Assembly (NCBI GenBank): GCA_024275575.1
Contig: JAJRYV010000117.1
Location: 1 to 64,000 of the forward strand
Reading direction: 5' to 3'
Length of the DNA stretch: 64,000 bases
Origin: a bacterium
Lineage (GTDB): Bacteria > Zhuqueibacterota > Zhuqueibacteria > Zhuqueibacterales > Geothermadaptataceae
The notes under the pieces are model-generated. The model was given only the letters and a program-made list of their open reading frames with translations, had not been told where the DNA came from and did no database searches. Of this stretch, positions 28,401 to 37,011 are shown in pieces (the first letter of the stretch is position 1; every line of letters begins with the position of its first letter). The translations under genes were made by a program, and so were the position numbers.

Positions 28401-28921
28401 CCGCTTGAAACCAGACCGTCGCTGATGACAACCGCAACCCAGACCGTATCGCCATCAGCAGTGGTGACGACGTTACCGTCCTTATCGCGTTTTGGTTTGA
28501 CATCGCGGTGGCTGCCTTTGGGCACTTCGACCTCGGCAACGATGAACGGGCCGAACTCATAACCGTAACCCAAACCTTCCCAGACGATGTCGGTAACGCG
28601 ATTTCCCGGGCGGGAAATGGAACCATAATTCCAGATTTCCGTGGTGATTTTATTGCCGTTGATAACGGCATTTTGCCGGCGCAGCAATTGTGGGTCGCTC
28701 TGGGCCCGTTTTGCCAGCATTTGCTGGCGCTCGGACCATTTGTAATAATCCCGATATTCAGCATCAGTCCAGGTTTTCTGCGGGCCTTTTAAATACCAGT
28801 CAAGCGTCCCGCGCTGTGGATTTTTCTCTTGCGAAAATCCTGCCTGAGCACAACAGAAACTGATAAAAATTGCGCTCAAAATCAGCATAATTGTATTAGA
28901 AAATTTTTGTCGAATTTTCAT
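25469..28921 (-). CDS. Large secreted protein with Ca-binding-like acidic repeats and sorting-like C-terminus
   Basis: The 1150-residue protein begins with a signal peptide (about 1-30). It contains a very acidic stretch (about 395-445) of DGIDNDGDGMIDE-type units, like thrombospondin type-3 calcium loops, and an Fn3-like module (VTLYWDDKAE...YVLYRSTDPNF). The C-terminus (about 1060-1150) has AVVPNPYVV, then a strand pattern ending GYIY/GIYIYHVDAG and RFAVIK, close to type-9-like sorting domains. It sits between a TonB receptor (47 bp upstream) and a PorV-like gene (140 bp downstream), a three-gene order that suggests a surface complex. I cannot name its specific ligand or activity. Confidence 0.8.
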   Translation of the reverse strand: MKIRQKFSNTIMLILSAIFISFCCAQAGFSQEKNPQRGTLDWYLKGPQKTWTDAEYRDYYKWSERQQMLAKRAQSDPQLLRRQNAVINGNKITTEIWNYGSISRPGNRVTDIVWEGLGYGYEFGPFIVAEVEVPKGSHRDVKPKRDKDGNVVTTADGDTVWVAVVISDGLVSSGAEISLDGREFWTWQPLAYSDQGVPFGDPLSDKIPTSNDIDRDGDGKPDSWPEGWYNPAIKQYVWPGALRQGASNADLESLFVVDDRTNREFEYYPFKDDSTRRGLGIQIENRYYQWSNPMAEDIIFLIYKVTNVSDYDLKDVTFGMYGDPHVGGPSDWADDLALFDREINMVYAWDEDGKSIDNSAITPGYFGYKFLESPGNPFDGIDNDGDGMIDESMEDGIDNDGDWDPEKDDVGIDGVPNTGDEGEDDGVPTGGDPFDIRKPGEPNFEWTDLDESDQIGLTSFAGPPFGGQNAIRNDDYMFDNYLRTGNFDTTNIDQAGDNIFLYGSGTFLLKAGESRRFSIALIVGQDFEDLTLNAKTAQQIYEINYQFAKPPGKPIVTVVPGDEKVTLYWDDKAESSFDPISEEEDFEGYVLYRSTDPNFLDQQVITDANGSRFLFEPLKNKNGAPVRFDLINEYMGLSNIPFPGRGVAYNLGNNTGLRHSFVDENNVRNGQTYYYAVVSYDHGSDSLGVPPSECSKTITVNPETNEIFFDVNTAQAVPRVPSAGYEDGHLQDTGTSNNIVHESGIATGDIQIDIIDSQRFEDDNEFRITFQENPTRYTVEDTKPVEAKILARSGQYVGLPNKNINAGSFALTSLVSGKVYSGDTDFELLPENGLLQALPDGAIPDRDTLLAAYTYFPVFESTLLKKEEGNAIFDGMTIYVQDTKLKLDEERIKWSESSKTNFIAGPIKPFNNINSNKYPGDFEIRFFDELVSNSGHPNFAHIRSNFEVWDVTPGRIPEKLTFIMLDEVTRDSLWSPGERIILQTNTDPVKRIWELTFFAPEEVAPIAPGAGDVFYIATNRPFGADDVYSFKTSASKVVAAQAKSDLDNIAVVPNPYVVTNVIEPVDRQNPFDRGARRLYFMHLPQVCTIRIFTTTGELVDTIEHSSAMDDGQAYWNLTTKDNFPIAYGIYIYHVDAGALGEKIGRFAVIK

Positions 28922-28968
28922 GAATTTCCTCTTCTACAAAAAAATATTAGTCGATTCTTTTTTCAATA

Positions 28969-31665
28969 CTAAAACTCCAGCGAAATTCCTGTCAACACCT
29001 GGCGCGGCGCCCGGTAATAACGCGGCCTCGTCTGATATTCTTCCCAGGTGTGAACGCCTGGTTCACCATAGTGGCTGATCAATTCCGCAGTTTCCTGAGA
29101 TGAACGGCGGGCGTAAGTATATCCCGACCGGCCGGTATCATCAAATACGTAACGTTCGTTGCGGGTGTCGAACAGATTGAAAACCTGGACGAAAAAAACA
29201 TAATCCATACCGTTGGTTTTAAAGGTCTTGTGAACGCGCACATCGACATTTTTCTGCCACGGTTTGCGACCGCTGTTGGCCTCGGGTATATAATTGGCGC
29301 TCAGGGTTTCAGGTGTATAAGGCCAGCCGCTCTGCAGCTTGGCAATAAAACTCACACCCCAGTTTCCGGGGTCGCTGATGCCGACGGTTGCATTGAGCAA
29401 ATGTGTCTGGTCCCAGTTCAACGGTACGATTTCTTTTTCTTCCTCGACGCCGGAAAGAGCGCTGACATAAAAAGCGCCGCTGCGTGTATCGTTGCCCTCG
29501 GCTTTCTGATAGGTGTAATCCAGCGAGGCTGAGAGTTTTGTTGCGGCATCGTAGCGTTTATTCAGACTGAATGTGAACCCTTTGATGGCGCCGTAATCTT
29601 TATTGAGATAAACCTGATAATTCGCGGGCCCGAACCTTGGGTGGTTATAACGAATGGTTTGCAGGGCCAGCAGATCGCGAATATCTTTGGAAAACAAGAC
29701 GGCTTCCAGCGCCAGAACATCGGTGAGCTGCTGCTGCAGGCCGAATTCGTAATTGACGGTTTTTTGTGGTTTGAGATTAGCGTAACCGATTCTTGGCGTC
29801 TGTCCGGCGCCGAAGATCGTGGTCTGATAGAGCCGTTTCATCGTTGGCAACTGGTAGAAATGGCCGTAGGAAAAATGCAGAATACCCCGGTCGGTGATGG
29901 GAAATGCTACCCCCAGCCGCGGTGCAACCATGTGTTTTGCATCAGCTGCTTTGAAGGCGGCACCCACATTGATATCGGGATCGAGCAGGTCGACAAAATA
30001 ATCGGCCTGCGGGTCAAAATAATCATAGCGCACGCCGGCGTTGACGATCATGTCTTTATATTCGATTTTATCCTGCAGATAGGTCGAAAAAAACCTGGCG
30101 TCACGGTCATAATATGAGTGGCTTGGTGATTCGTTGCGCGGCAGCACTGTCGGTTCACGATAGATAAAACCGTCATACAGGATGGTAAAAATTTCTTCCT
30201 GCAAATTATCCTGGCGGAAGCTGAGACCGGCTTTCACCTCGTGCTGTGGTGTCATCTGGCTGGTGATGTCGAATTTGCCGCCCAGTGTTTTGGAATCACG
30301 ATAAGTATGATTCATGCTCATACCGCCAAAAACAAAGGAAGGCGAAGCCGGGGTGCCGACGATGCGTTCGGTTGGCACATAGCGCGGGTCTGTGGGGTCT
30401 TTGTAAACGTAGGCGTCGAAGTTCGTCGTCGAATAATACAGATGCGCTTCGTAAAATGTTTTGGTGAAAGCATGGTTGAGTTTGAGTGAATAATTGGCAT
30501 TGCGACTGTATTCCGTCGGCCGTCCGTCAGGATTATAGCGGTAGCGGTGTGAAGCCGCGGTGTAGGGTTTCACTTTGCCATAATCATATAAGAGCTGCCC
30601 GGAAAGTTTAATTCTCGGACTGATGCGGTAAGTCAGTTTCGTCAGTGAATTATAACCACTGCGTGGATTCATCGGTACGAAAGCGCTATCGCCGCCCATT
30701 TCGATATACCATTCGTCGGAATTGGTGAAATTGGCGGAATCACCGGGTAAGTGCTCGCGCACACCGTACTGATAGCCCTCGTTATCATCATATTTACCAC
30801 TGATATTAAAGGTCAGTTTATCGCCGAGTCCGGGCACCGGGCCGGTAAACGTGCCTTCGAGTACGGTGCGGGAAAAAGGATTGAAATCATCAATATTGAT
30901 AAAGATATCATTGGCTTTGGAGACATAATCTCCGGTATAACCGGAAAAACTGCCGCGATATTTCGTCCCACCCTCTTTGATCTGAATGTTGACGATACCG
31001 CTCATGGCGTTGCCGTATTCGGCATTGAAAGCGCCGCTGACAACACGCAGTTCTTCCAGTGCTTTATTGGTGACGTTGATTGCCAGACTGTTGGTAAAAA
31101 ACGGGTTGGTCACTTCAACGCCATCGATGTAGTACGCCACTTCGTTGGAACGGCCGCCGCGAATGTGCAAGGCGCCGTCAGCGCCGCGGTTAACACCGGC
31201 TTGCGTTTCGATAACACCGCTAAAGGTGAGTACCGGCATGGCTTCGATTTCTGCCGCCGTGGTTGTCTTTTGGGTGGAAGTCAAGTCTTTCTGCACCATG
31301 GGGCGCTCGGCAACGACGACAACCTCCTCACCGGAAATGACTTCCGGAGACATGGCGAAATTCTGCTCGGTGGTGCTGCCAATGCTAATGCGCAGGTTTT
31401 GCACCCGCATGATGGAATAACCGATGAATGATGCCCGCAGCGTATAGAAGCCGGAGGGGATGTTGAGAATAACATATTCGCCGTTTAAATTGGTTGCAGC
31501 GCCGAGACTGGTGCCTTCGACTTGCACGTTGACCCCCGGAAGCGGCTCCCCTGTTTCTTTGTCGATCACTCTGCCGGTAAACTTTCCGGTATTCGCCAGC
31601 AATAGCGACGGGATTAAAACGCAGACCAATACGAGGGCCAGCCGTTTTAAATTGGGCAATGACAT
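28969..31665 (-). CDS. TonB-dependent outer-membrane receptor with carboxypeptidase-regulatory-like domain
   Basis: After a signal peptide (MSLPNLKRLALVLVCVLIPS) comes a CarboxypepD_reg-like domain (about 28-110, FTGRVIDKETGEPLPGVNV), then a plug domain (about 130-240, with GVNRGADGALHIRGGRSNEV and YYIDGVEVTNPF) and a 22-strand barrel to the C-terminal LTGISLEF. Such receptors import large or chelated substrates using TonB energy. The ATG at 31665 has GGAGG 6 nt upstream and replaces a longer frame from 31710; the product is 898 aa. It is the first gene of a likely operon with 25469-28921 and the PorV-like gene. The substrate is unknown. Confidence 0.93.
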   Translation of the reverse strand: MSLPNLKRLALVLVCVLIPSLLLANTGKFTGRVIDKETGEPLPGVNVQVEGTSLGAATNLNGEYVILNIPSGFYTLRASFIGYSIMRVQNLRISIGSTTEQNFAMSPEVISGEEVVVVAERPMVQKDLTSTQKTTTAAEIEAMPVLTFSGVIETQAGVNRGADGALHIRGGRSNEVAYYIDGVEVTNPFFTNSLAINVTNKALEELRVVSGAFNAEYGNAMSGIVNIQIKEGGTKYRGSFSGYTGDYVSKANDIFINIDDFNPFSRTVLEGTFTGPVPGLGDKLTFNISGKYDDNEGYQYGVREHLPGDSANFTNSDEWYIEMGGDSAFVPMNPRSGYNSLTKLTYRISPRIKLSGQLLYDYGKVKPYTAASHRYRYNPDGRPTEYSRNANYSLKLNHAFTKTFYEAHLYYSTTNFDAYVYKDPTDPRYVPTERIVGTPASPSFVFGGMSMNHTYRDSKTLGGKFDITSQMTPQHEVKAGLSFRQDNLQEEIFTILYDGFIYREPTVLPRNESPSHSYYDRDARFFSTYLQDKIEYKDMIVNAGVRYDYFDPQADYFVDLLDPDINVGAAFKAADAKHMVAPRLGVAFPITDRGILHFSYGHFYQLPTMKRLYQTTIFGAGQTPRIGYANLKPQKTVNYEFGLQQQLTDVLALEAVLFSKDIRDLLALQTIRYNHPRFGPANYQVYLNKDYGAIKGFTFSLNKRYDAATKLSASLDYTYQKAEGNDTRSGAFYVSALSGVEEEKEIVPLNWDQTHLLNATVGISDPGNWGVSFIAKLQSGWPYTPETLSANYIPEANSGRKPWQKNVDVRVHKTFKTNGMDYVFFVQVFNLFDTRNERYVFDDTGRSGYTYARRSSQETAELISHYGEPGVHTWEEYQTRPRYYRAPRQVLTGISLEF

Positions 31666-31680
31666 ACGATCCCTCCGTGT

Positions 31681-31745
31681 TTGTAAATGTTTCACGTTGT
31701 CAGGTTTCACGTTACACGTGTAGAAGTTAAGCTTTTCACGTTGAA
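31681..31745. repeat. Dispersed 'tttcacgtt' intergenic repeat, left of four-helix gene
   Basis: The block carries three to four near-copies of ttcacgtt with caggttt and ttacacgtg between them. Related sequences occur at 6045-6073, 9024-9062, 14020-14045 and 32160-32210. It overlaps the last bases of the four-helix-bundle gene. Confidence 0.55.
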
Positions 31746-32110
31746 CGATTTTTTGTTAAATATTTAATAAGTTTGAAAATTATACCACTAATTTTTCGGC
31801 ATTGATTAATCAGCGCACTGCTCTCATCATTTGGAATATAGTTTAAATCCCGGGCGATATAAAGTTGGCTGCGAATTTCTCCTGCGGATGCCCGGGCAAT
31901 GTATAAAAATCGAATAAATTCTTTATCAGTTTCTCGTTTAAATCCTTCAGCAATATTTGACTTTACTGAAATTGCAGTATGGCGAATTTGGTTTCTTAAC
32001 CCAAAATCACCAGTAAATGCTCCTTGTGCTGTATGTTTGTAAAGTTCATTTGCGAATACCCGTGCCTCCTGCCATGCTTTGATATCTTCAAATTCTTTAA
32101 ATCCAGCCAT
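31736..32110 (-). CDS. Four-helix-bundle protein (23S rRNA intervening-sequence/S23 family)
   Basis: The 124-residue protein begins MAGFKEFEDIKAWQEAR, the usual opening of the TIGR02436 four-helix family, and has SVKSNIAEGF in helix two and the ARASAGEIRSQLYIA signature in helix three. These proteins are often encoded inside rRNA intervening sequences or lie alone between repeats; their function is poorly known. The DGR accessory Avd is structurally related. The ATG at 32110 has GGGGAAG upstream. The gene is bracketed by short repeats at 31681-31745 and 32160-32210, suggesting a small mobile cassette. Confidence 0.9.
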   Translation of the reverse strand: MAGFKEFEDIKAWQEARVFANELYKHTAQGAFTGDFGLRNQIRHTAISVKSNIAEGFKRETDKEFIRFLYIARASAGEIRSQLYIARDLNYIPNDESSALINQCRKISGIIFKLIKYLTKNRST

Positions 32111-32159
32111 AATTCTTCCCCACAATTACTTATTCTACATTATTTTAACCCCGAAGAAA

Positions 32160-32210
32160 TTCAGCTTATAACCTGTGACCTGTAACCTTTTAACCTGAGA
32201 CTTGTACTAT
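32160..32210. repeat. Dispersed 'acctgtaacct' repeat, right of four-helix gene
   Basis: The sequence carries tandem-like imperfect units aacctgtg, acctgtaacc, tttaacctga. The same units, or their complement ggttacaggt, occur between genes of the ilv-leu operon (6050-6062, 9033-9052, 14033-14045). Confidence 0.6.
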
Positions 32211-32216
32211 AGATTT

Positions 32217-32249
32217 AAAAAAACCCCGGAAGATAATCTTCCACCGGGG
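32217..32249 (-). terminator. Intrinsic terminator after the VCBS-repeat gene
   Basis: The minus-strand RNA forms CCCC/GGGG and GGAAGA/TCTTCC stems with a small bulge, followed by seven U (A tract 32217-32223). It lies 70 bp after the stop codon at 32320. Confidence 0.85.
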
Positions 32250-32267
32250 CTCTTCCTGAAAACTTCA

Positions 32268-32320
32268 CGATGCCATCAATCAATGTGATGGCATCGCTAA
32301 AAAGCAGCGATTTTATCGCT
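32268..32320. repeat. Two hairpins at the 3' end of the VCBS-repeat gene
   Basis: CGATGCCATC (32268-32277) and GATGGCATCG (32287-32296) form a 10-bp stem with loop AATCAATGT. AGCGAT/ATCGCT (32306-32311/32315-32320) forms a second stem abutting the stop codon. Neither has its own U-tract; they may protect the mRNA 3' end or help the terminator at 32217-32249. Confidence 0.6.
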
Positions 32321-35300
32321 TATTTCAACAACGTCATGCGCTTGGATTTTTTAAAGTTACCAAACTCAAGCGAATAGATATAAACACCACTCGCAACACG
32401 AACGCCGTTTTTATTCAAACCGTTCCATGTGACTTCATGCAGACCGGCATCCTGAACCTGACCATTGACCAGCGTTTTGATGAGCTGACCGCGGATATTG
32501 TAGATTTTCAGCGATACTTTTTTCTGCAGCGGCAGTTTGTATTGGATTTTTGTGCTTGGGTTAAACGGGTTGGGGTAGTTCTGCGACAGTTGGTAATCAT
32601 CAGGAGTGATGAGTTCCAGGTCTGTTTTAACAGCAGTGCCAGTGCCACTGAATTCGAATACAGAAACAGTCCATGCTTTTTCGTTGGCAACTTTTGTTAC
32701 AACAGTACCCCACATAGATGTGGCTTCATTCCATGTGTAATTTGTTGTTGTGATACTGTCCGTAACACTTTGAAAGCTGGCAAGAACTTCATAGTTGCCA
32801 TCACCGTCAAAATCAAGGCCTTCACCCATATAGTGAGCTTGTACCTTCGAGGCAAAAGCACCCGTATTTTTGAATGTCGTGGTCATAACACCAGCGGAAT
32901 CTGTCACCACGATATCCCGCATGACATCAGATTCACCAGTATACATAACCGAAGTCAGATAATCAGCAGGGTTCTCAACATCTGTACCGATAAACTCTGT
33001 ATTCACAATAGTTTTTGGATAGGATGAACCTGTGAAAATATTAGCGGTACCATTTTGATCCACATCAAAAACGCTACAATGGAATACGCCAACACCTGAA
33101 GCAATTTTAACGACATTGTCAGCACTAATGGCAAGGACATCTTCTCCGGCACTGTAGTTGATGACATAGAGATCGCCAGTCGAATAGGTCGGAAAGTAAG
33201 CTTCGTCGTCTCCATCGCCATCGACGTCTGCGGCATCGCCACCAAAGAGAGCAACACGATCACCAGTGGTTGCTTTGAAATTTCTCGTTTCAGCAGCCGG
33301 GTCTGCAACAGCATAAGCATCCGTTCCAGTCACATCGATATTGTAGAAGTTGAAGTTATTCCATGTATGGTTAACCAACTCCATGGTCCCATCACCATCG
33401 AGATCAGCCGGTTGAGAATGATAGGGAGAGCCACCGCCATAACCACCACGGTCTACAAAGAACTCTACCACCCAGGTTTCGAAGCCGTTGCCGCCACCTT
33501 CAAAGGTGATATCGCCTTCAACATGGCTGATCAGCGTTCCGCGTTTACCGCCAGAGGAATTTCTGCGGATCATCGAGATGAATTCCTGCTGTCCGTCACC
33601 ATCGATATCAGCAATCGTTGTGCGTTCATGATCTGCACGGAATGCCGTGTAGTCCGAAAGACAACATGTGTCAATTTCAGTGGAAATGATGGAAGAATAG
33701 ATCGTACCATAGTTATCACTGCCTGTGACACCATCCCATTCGAACACATACCAGCCGGAAGGCTCGGAAGCCAGCGGGAAGACGATTTCACTTTTGCCAT
33801 CGCTATCGAGATCACCGACGCCAACTGTGCGTGGATTGGAAGTACGACGGTTGTTACCGCTTGAAGAATCTTCAGGAGAACTCCATACAAGTTCGAAAGC
33901 ACTGCCAGTAAATTCAAATACATTTACAGCGCGTGCACCATAGTTGGTAACGATAACTTCTTTTTTACCATCCTGATCCATATCCATACCGCCATAAACT
34001 GTGCGTGCACCGAGGGAAATGGCGCGATCTGGCGTCCATTGTGCATTGGCCGGATTATCCCAGTCCGTGGCAAGAACATCGGCACTGCCCGGATCATATT
34101 CCATGACGATGATAATCGGCTGACCGGCTTCTGAAGCATAAATGTTGGTTAAAACAACTTCTTTCAGTCCGTCGCCATCGAGATCAACCGGAGATATACG
34201 CGGTGGATAGTAGCGGTCTGTCGGATCACCGGAGCTGTCGAGAATAATCGACCAGGTGTAGGAAGTCGAATCGGCAGGATCACCGATTTCATTGTATTCG
34301 ATACGGGACACTTTTTCATTGCGGCCATGGGTTGCAACGATATCAGGCTTACCATCATTGTCAATATCACCCATGCTACCACCGCGGGAACGGCCACCAT
34401 CAGCAAATTGGCCAACAGCGACAAAATCGTCACCTGTAATTGTGGAAACATCATCGGTATCATCGAGAAAATAAAGGACACCATCGGTCATCGGGAACCA
34501 GCCTTCGAGGAAGCCGTCACCATCGATGTCGGCGAAGAGCAATTCATGGCTATTGAATGAACCGGGATCATTGCCCGGTTTAACGCCGTTTAAATCGACC
34601 TGGACAGCGTAGCTATCGGCTTGCACCGCTTCGAAAATAGTGAAACTGAAATTATCCCAGGTATTAAACCAGATTTCCAACAGGCCGTCACCATCGAAAT
34701 CGACAACATCGATATCGTAGGTACCGCCGCCGCCGAGCAAGTCTTCACCGGCTTCATATTCGATTTCAAATGCGGCAAATTCATCAAAGCTGTCACCCAC
34801 GAGCTGGGAAACGGTCATCTCCCGGAAACCGCCTTTGCGGGATTGGGTGATAAGTTCGATTTTTCCATCGTTATCAACATCGGCCAGAACATAACCGGCG
34901 GGACGAAAATCGATCCCCGGATCGCGGCCATGGTCGTAGGTCAGGGTCGGGGTAGCGGGGAAGGTGCCGTCGTCACCCTGTTCGAAGATAAACGTTTTCG
35001 GTGCTTCGTTGAGCGTCGGCACACCAAAATAAATTTCCCATTTTCCATCGCTATCGATATCGCCATAGGTCAGCGCAGGCAGGGAGTTTGTGCCGTTGGG
35101 CATGGTGTAATGCCAAACATGTTCGTACGTATCATTTCCAGTGGCTTCATAAAGGAAAACGTCGAGAAAACCGGGGTCCGGGCCGTTGGGTGCCAGGGTT
35201 TCATCTGTTGTGAACAGAATTTCCCGGCGGCCGTCACCGTCGAAATCCATGCCGACGAGTACGCTGCGCGCGCCAAATGCCGGGCCATGTGTAAATAAAT

Positions 35301-35439
35301 CCGCGTGATCGCGGGGGTCGAGTTGCCAGGAAATTTTCATCCCTGGCCCCGGATTGTACTGCGCCTGCACTTGCGTCACCTGAAAGGTGAAGCTCAGCAG
35401 AAAGGCAGTTGCACATGCGAGAGTCACAAGTTTCTTCAT
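32320..35439 (-). CDS. Secreted FG-GAP/VCBS-repeat protein with type-9-like sorting domain
   Basis: The 1039-residue protein has a signal peptide (1-26, ending VQAQ) and at least ten calcium-binding-like loops of the DxDGDG type spread over the body (for example MDFDGDGRREI, DVDNDGKIEL, DLDGDGLKEV, DIDGDGQQEF), the pattern of FG-GAP/VCBS beta-propellers. The last 90 residues form a sorting domain starting QNYPNPFNPSTKI, with VSLKIYNIRGQLIKTLV and ending SKRMTLLK. It is expected on the cell surface or released. No catalytic domain is seen. It is transcribed alone and ends at a strong terminator. Confidence 0.92.
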   Translation of the reverse strand: MKKLVTLACATAFLLSFTFQVTQVQAQYNPGPGMKISWQLDPRDHADLFTHGPAFGARSVLVGMDFDGDGRREILFTTDETLAPNGPDPGFLDVFLYEATGNDTYEHVWHYTMPNGTNSLPALTYGDIDSDGKWEIYFGVPTLNEAPKTFIFEQGDDGTFPATPTLTYDHGRDPGIDFRPAGYVLADVDNDGKIELITQSRKGGFREMTVSQLVGDSFDEFAAFEIEYEAGEDLLGGGGTYDIDVVDFDGDGLLEIWFNTWDNFSFTIFEAVQADSYAVQVDLNGVKPGNDPGSFNSHELLFADIDGDGFLEGWFPMTDGVLYFLDDTDDVSTITGDDFVAVGQFADGGRSRGGSMGDIDNDGKPDIVATHGRNEKVSRIEYNEIGDPADSTSYTWSIILDSSGDPTDRYYPPRISPVDLDGDGLKEVVLTNIYASEAGQPIIIVMEYDPGSADVLATDWDNPANAQWTPDRAISLGARTVYGGMDMDQDGKKEVIVTNYGARAVNVFEFTGSAFELVWSSPEDSSSGNNRRTSNPRTVGVGDLDSDGKSEIVFPLASEPSGWYVFEWDGVTGSDNYGTIYSSIISTEIDTCCLSDYTAFRADHERTTIADIDGDGQQEFISMIRRNSSGGKRGTLISHVEGDITFEGGGNGFETWVVEFFVDRGGYGGGSPYHSQPADLDGDGTMELVNHTWNNFNFYNIDVTGTDAYAVADPAAETRNFKATTGDRVALFGGDAADVDGDGDDEAYFPTYSTGDLYVINYSAGEDVLAISADNVVKIASGVGVFHCSVFDVDQNGTANIFTGSSYPKTIVNTEFIGTDVENPADYLTSVMYTGESDVMRDIVVTDSAGVMTTTFKNTGAFASKVQAHYMGEGLDFDGDGNYEVLASFQSVTDSITTTNYTWNEATSMWGTVVTKVANEKAWTVSVFEFSGTGTAVKTDLELITPDDYQLSQNYPNPFNPSTKIQYKLPLQKKVSLKIYNIRGQLIKTLVNGQVQDAGLHEVTWNGLNKNGVRVASGVYIYSLEFGNFKKSKRMTLLK

Positions 35440-35936
35440 GCAAATCCTCCATTGAATGTGATTGGGTAAGGTTAGTATTTTGATCGTTTATGGCATTGGG
35501 TGATAGATTAATTAATAGAATTAATAAACAAATTCAAAGGGAAAATTATCTTAGTTTAGAAAATGGCCTTAAATTGTTAAATTAATTTACTTCGGTTATC
35601 AAATCGTATAATCTATTTAGAGGTGAGGCGGCATTGAATTGATCATGATAAGGGATAATTTGAGAATATGCAAGGAATTTTTATCCGTGTTTTGCATCAA
35701 ATTCATTTAATTGTGCCAAATGCCCTATCATTTGACAACGCCCTGGACTGCGAACTCTGCAAAACAAACAAAAGTATCTGTTCAGCGTGTGCCAGAGAAA
35801 CCTTCCCTGAGCTTGCCGAAGCTCAGCGTCCGCCTGGCGCGCTGAACAGATACAAACAAGAGACTGCAAACGCGTGTGTAATTTGTAAAAAATGAATGTT
35901 GATCAAATCCTGCAGGGTGAGCCTGATAAAAAACTA
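35440..35936. other. Long AT-rich intergenic region with a REP-like element
   Basis: No gene is supported. A plus-strand frame at 35668-35895 reads through the palindromic element at 35774-35853 and looks like a chance frame. The left part presumably holds the promoter of the VCBS-repeat gene. Confidence 0.5.
35774..35853. repeat. REP-like nested palindrome
   Basis: The outer arms gtatctgttcagcg (35774-35787) and cgctgaacagatac (35840-35853) are exact complements of 14 bp. Inside lies a second hairpin, ctgagctt/aagctcag (35807-35814/35819-35826), containing the 'ctgagcttgccgaagctcag' type sequence that recurs as an intergenic palindrome in many bacterial genomes. Confidence 0.75.
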
Positions 35937-36995
35937 TCAGCGGCGTTCGTCGGTAAAAACCGGTTGCGCCCAAGCGTAAAATTCTTCGCTGCCGCCATTT
36001 TTATGAGCGCGGCGACAGATTGCTTTAACACGGAAATAGGATGAGCTTTCATCGAGTTTAAACCGGGCGGATTTACCGGCGATTGTTGTGATGATTTTCC
36101 CATTGTCCCCGATCAGTTCAATAAAAAAACCATCATCCTGTTTGGCAACTTTTTTACCAAAAATATCCGGCAACTGCAATTCAGCCATGGTTGCGGCCTC
36201 GTCGATTTCGACCGTATAGAAGTCATTTTGCGATTCGCATTTTTGCAGGAAAACTCCGTTGCTGGCATAAAACTCACCGTGGTTCATCGCTTCGGTGATG
36301 GCAGCCGGCGTGAGTTGCTGCGACCGTACCATCACCCAGCCGCGGCCGGGGTTTGATTCGTCGGGAGCAATTTTCTTAAAGTCGTGGGCGTCGTCGGAAG
36401 AAACACCATAAATTTTCATGCCTTTGGTGAGCAATTCATCCCACATTTTTTCCGTCGATATATGGTTTTCGTCGCCGTCGTTGTGCACCGATGGATGGCC
36501 GTTGAAAAGCTCGAACATGTATAAATCATGCACCGGCAAAATATCTTCCGAAGTGACTGCCCATTCAAAATTGGGATGGTTGAGAATGGTTTGCCCGCTG
36601 GCTGCGCGGGTGCCGTCGACCTGGTTTTGAATGATTTTCGCAACCTGTTCATGCTCGAAAGTCCAGTCGACCAGCGTGTCGATGTTCATTGCCGTGCTGT
36701 GCACTATTTTATGGCCAGTCACTTCCTCACCGGGAATCAGAATAAAATCCTGGCGCAGCGGTACAGGCATTTTCACCGAATCCGGATTGATGAAATGGTT
36801 ATGTTCGCTGAGAATAAGAAAATTGTAACCATGTTCGTGGTAGTATTTCGTTACCGCTTCCGGGGTTGAATCTGCGTGGCCGCAAATGACGGTGTGGGCG
36901 TGCGTATTGCCGCGGTACCAGCGGGTTTGAGGTTTTTCACTGGTGCAGCTCAAAAGCAGGGAGAGCGCTAAAATTAATAATTGTGAAAATCGCAT
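35937..36995 (-). CDS. PHP-domain-like metal-dependent phosphoesterase lipoprotein
   Basis: The 352-residue product has a lipoprotein signal (hydrophobic stretch ending LLLSC, lipobox LSC). The mature part begins WYRGNTHAHTVICGHADSTPEAV, a PHP-type HxH metal site, followed by FLILSEHNHF and later SSDDAHDF, all typical of PHP/TrpH-like phosphoesterases acting outside the cytoplasm. A C-terminal beta domain follows. The ATG at 36995 has AAGGA upstream and gives the lipobox at the right distance; a longer frame from 37061 does not. It ends a four-gene operon. The substrate is not known. Confidence 0.85.
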   Translation of the reverse strand: MRFSQLLILALSLLLSCTSEKPQTRWYRGNTHAHTVICGHADSTPEAVTKYYHEHGYNFLILSEHNHFINPDSVKMPVPLRQDFILIPGEEVTGHKIVHSTAMNIDTLVDWTFEHEQVAKIIQNQVDGTRAASGQTILNHPNFEWAVTSEDILPVHDLYMFELFNGHPSVHNDGDENHISTEKMWDELLTKGMKIYGVSSDDAHDFKKIAPDESNPGRGWVMVRSQQLTPAAITEAMNHGEFYASNGVFLQKCESQNDFYTVEIDEAATMAELQLPDIFGKKVAKQDDGFFIELIGDNGKIITTIAGKSARFKLDESSSYFRVKAICRRAHKNGGSEEFYAWAQPVFTDERR

Positions 36996-37011
36996 TTTGA
37001 TCCTTCCTCTT

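Noticed and set aside
35668-35895. 75-residue Cys-containing plus-strand frame
   Set aside because: Most of it is read through the REP-like palindrome; no homology or ribosome-binding site.
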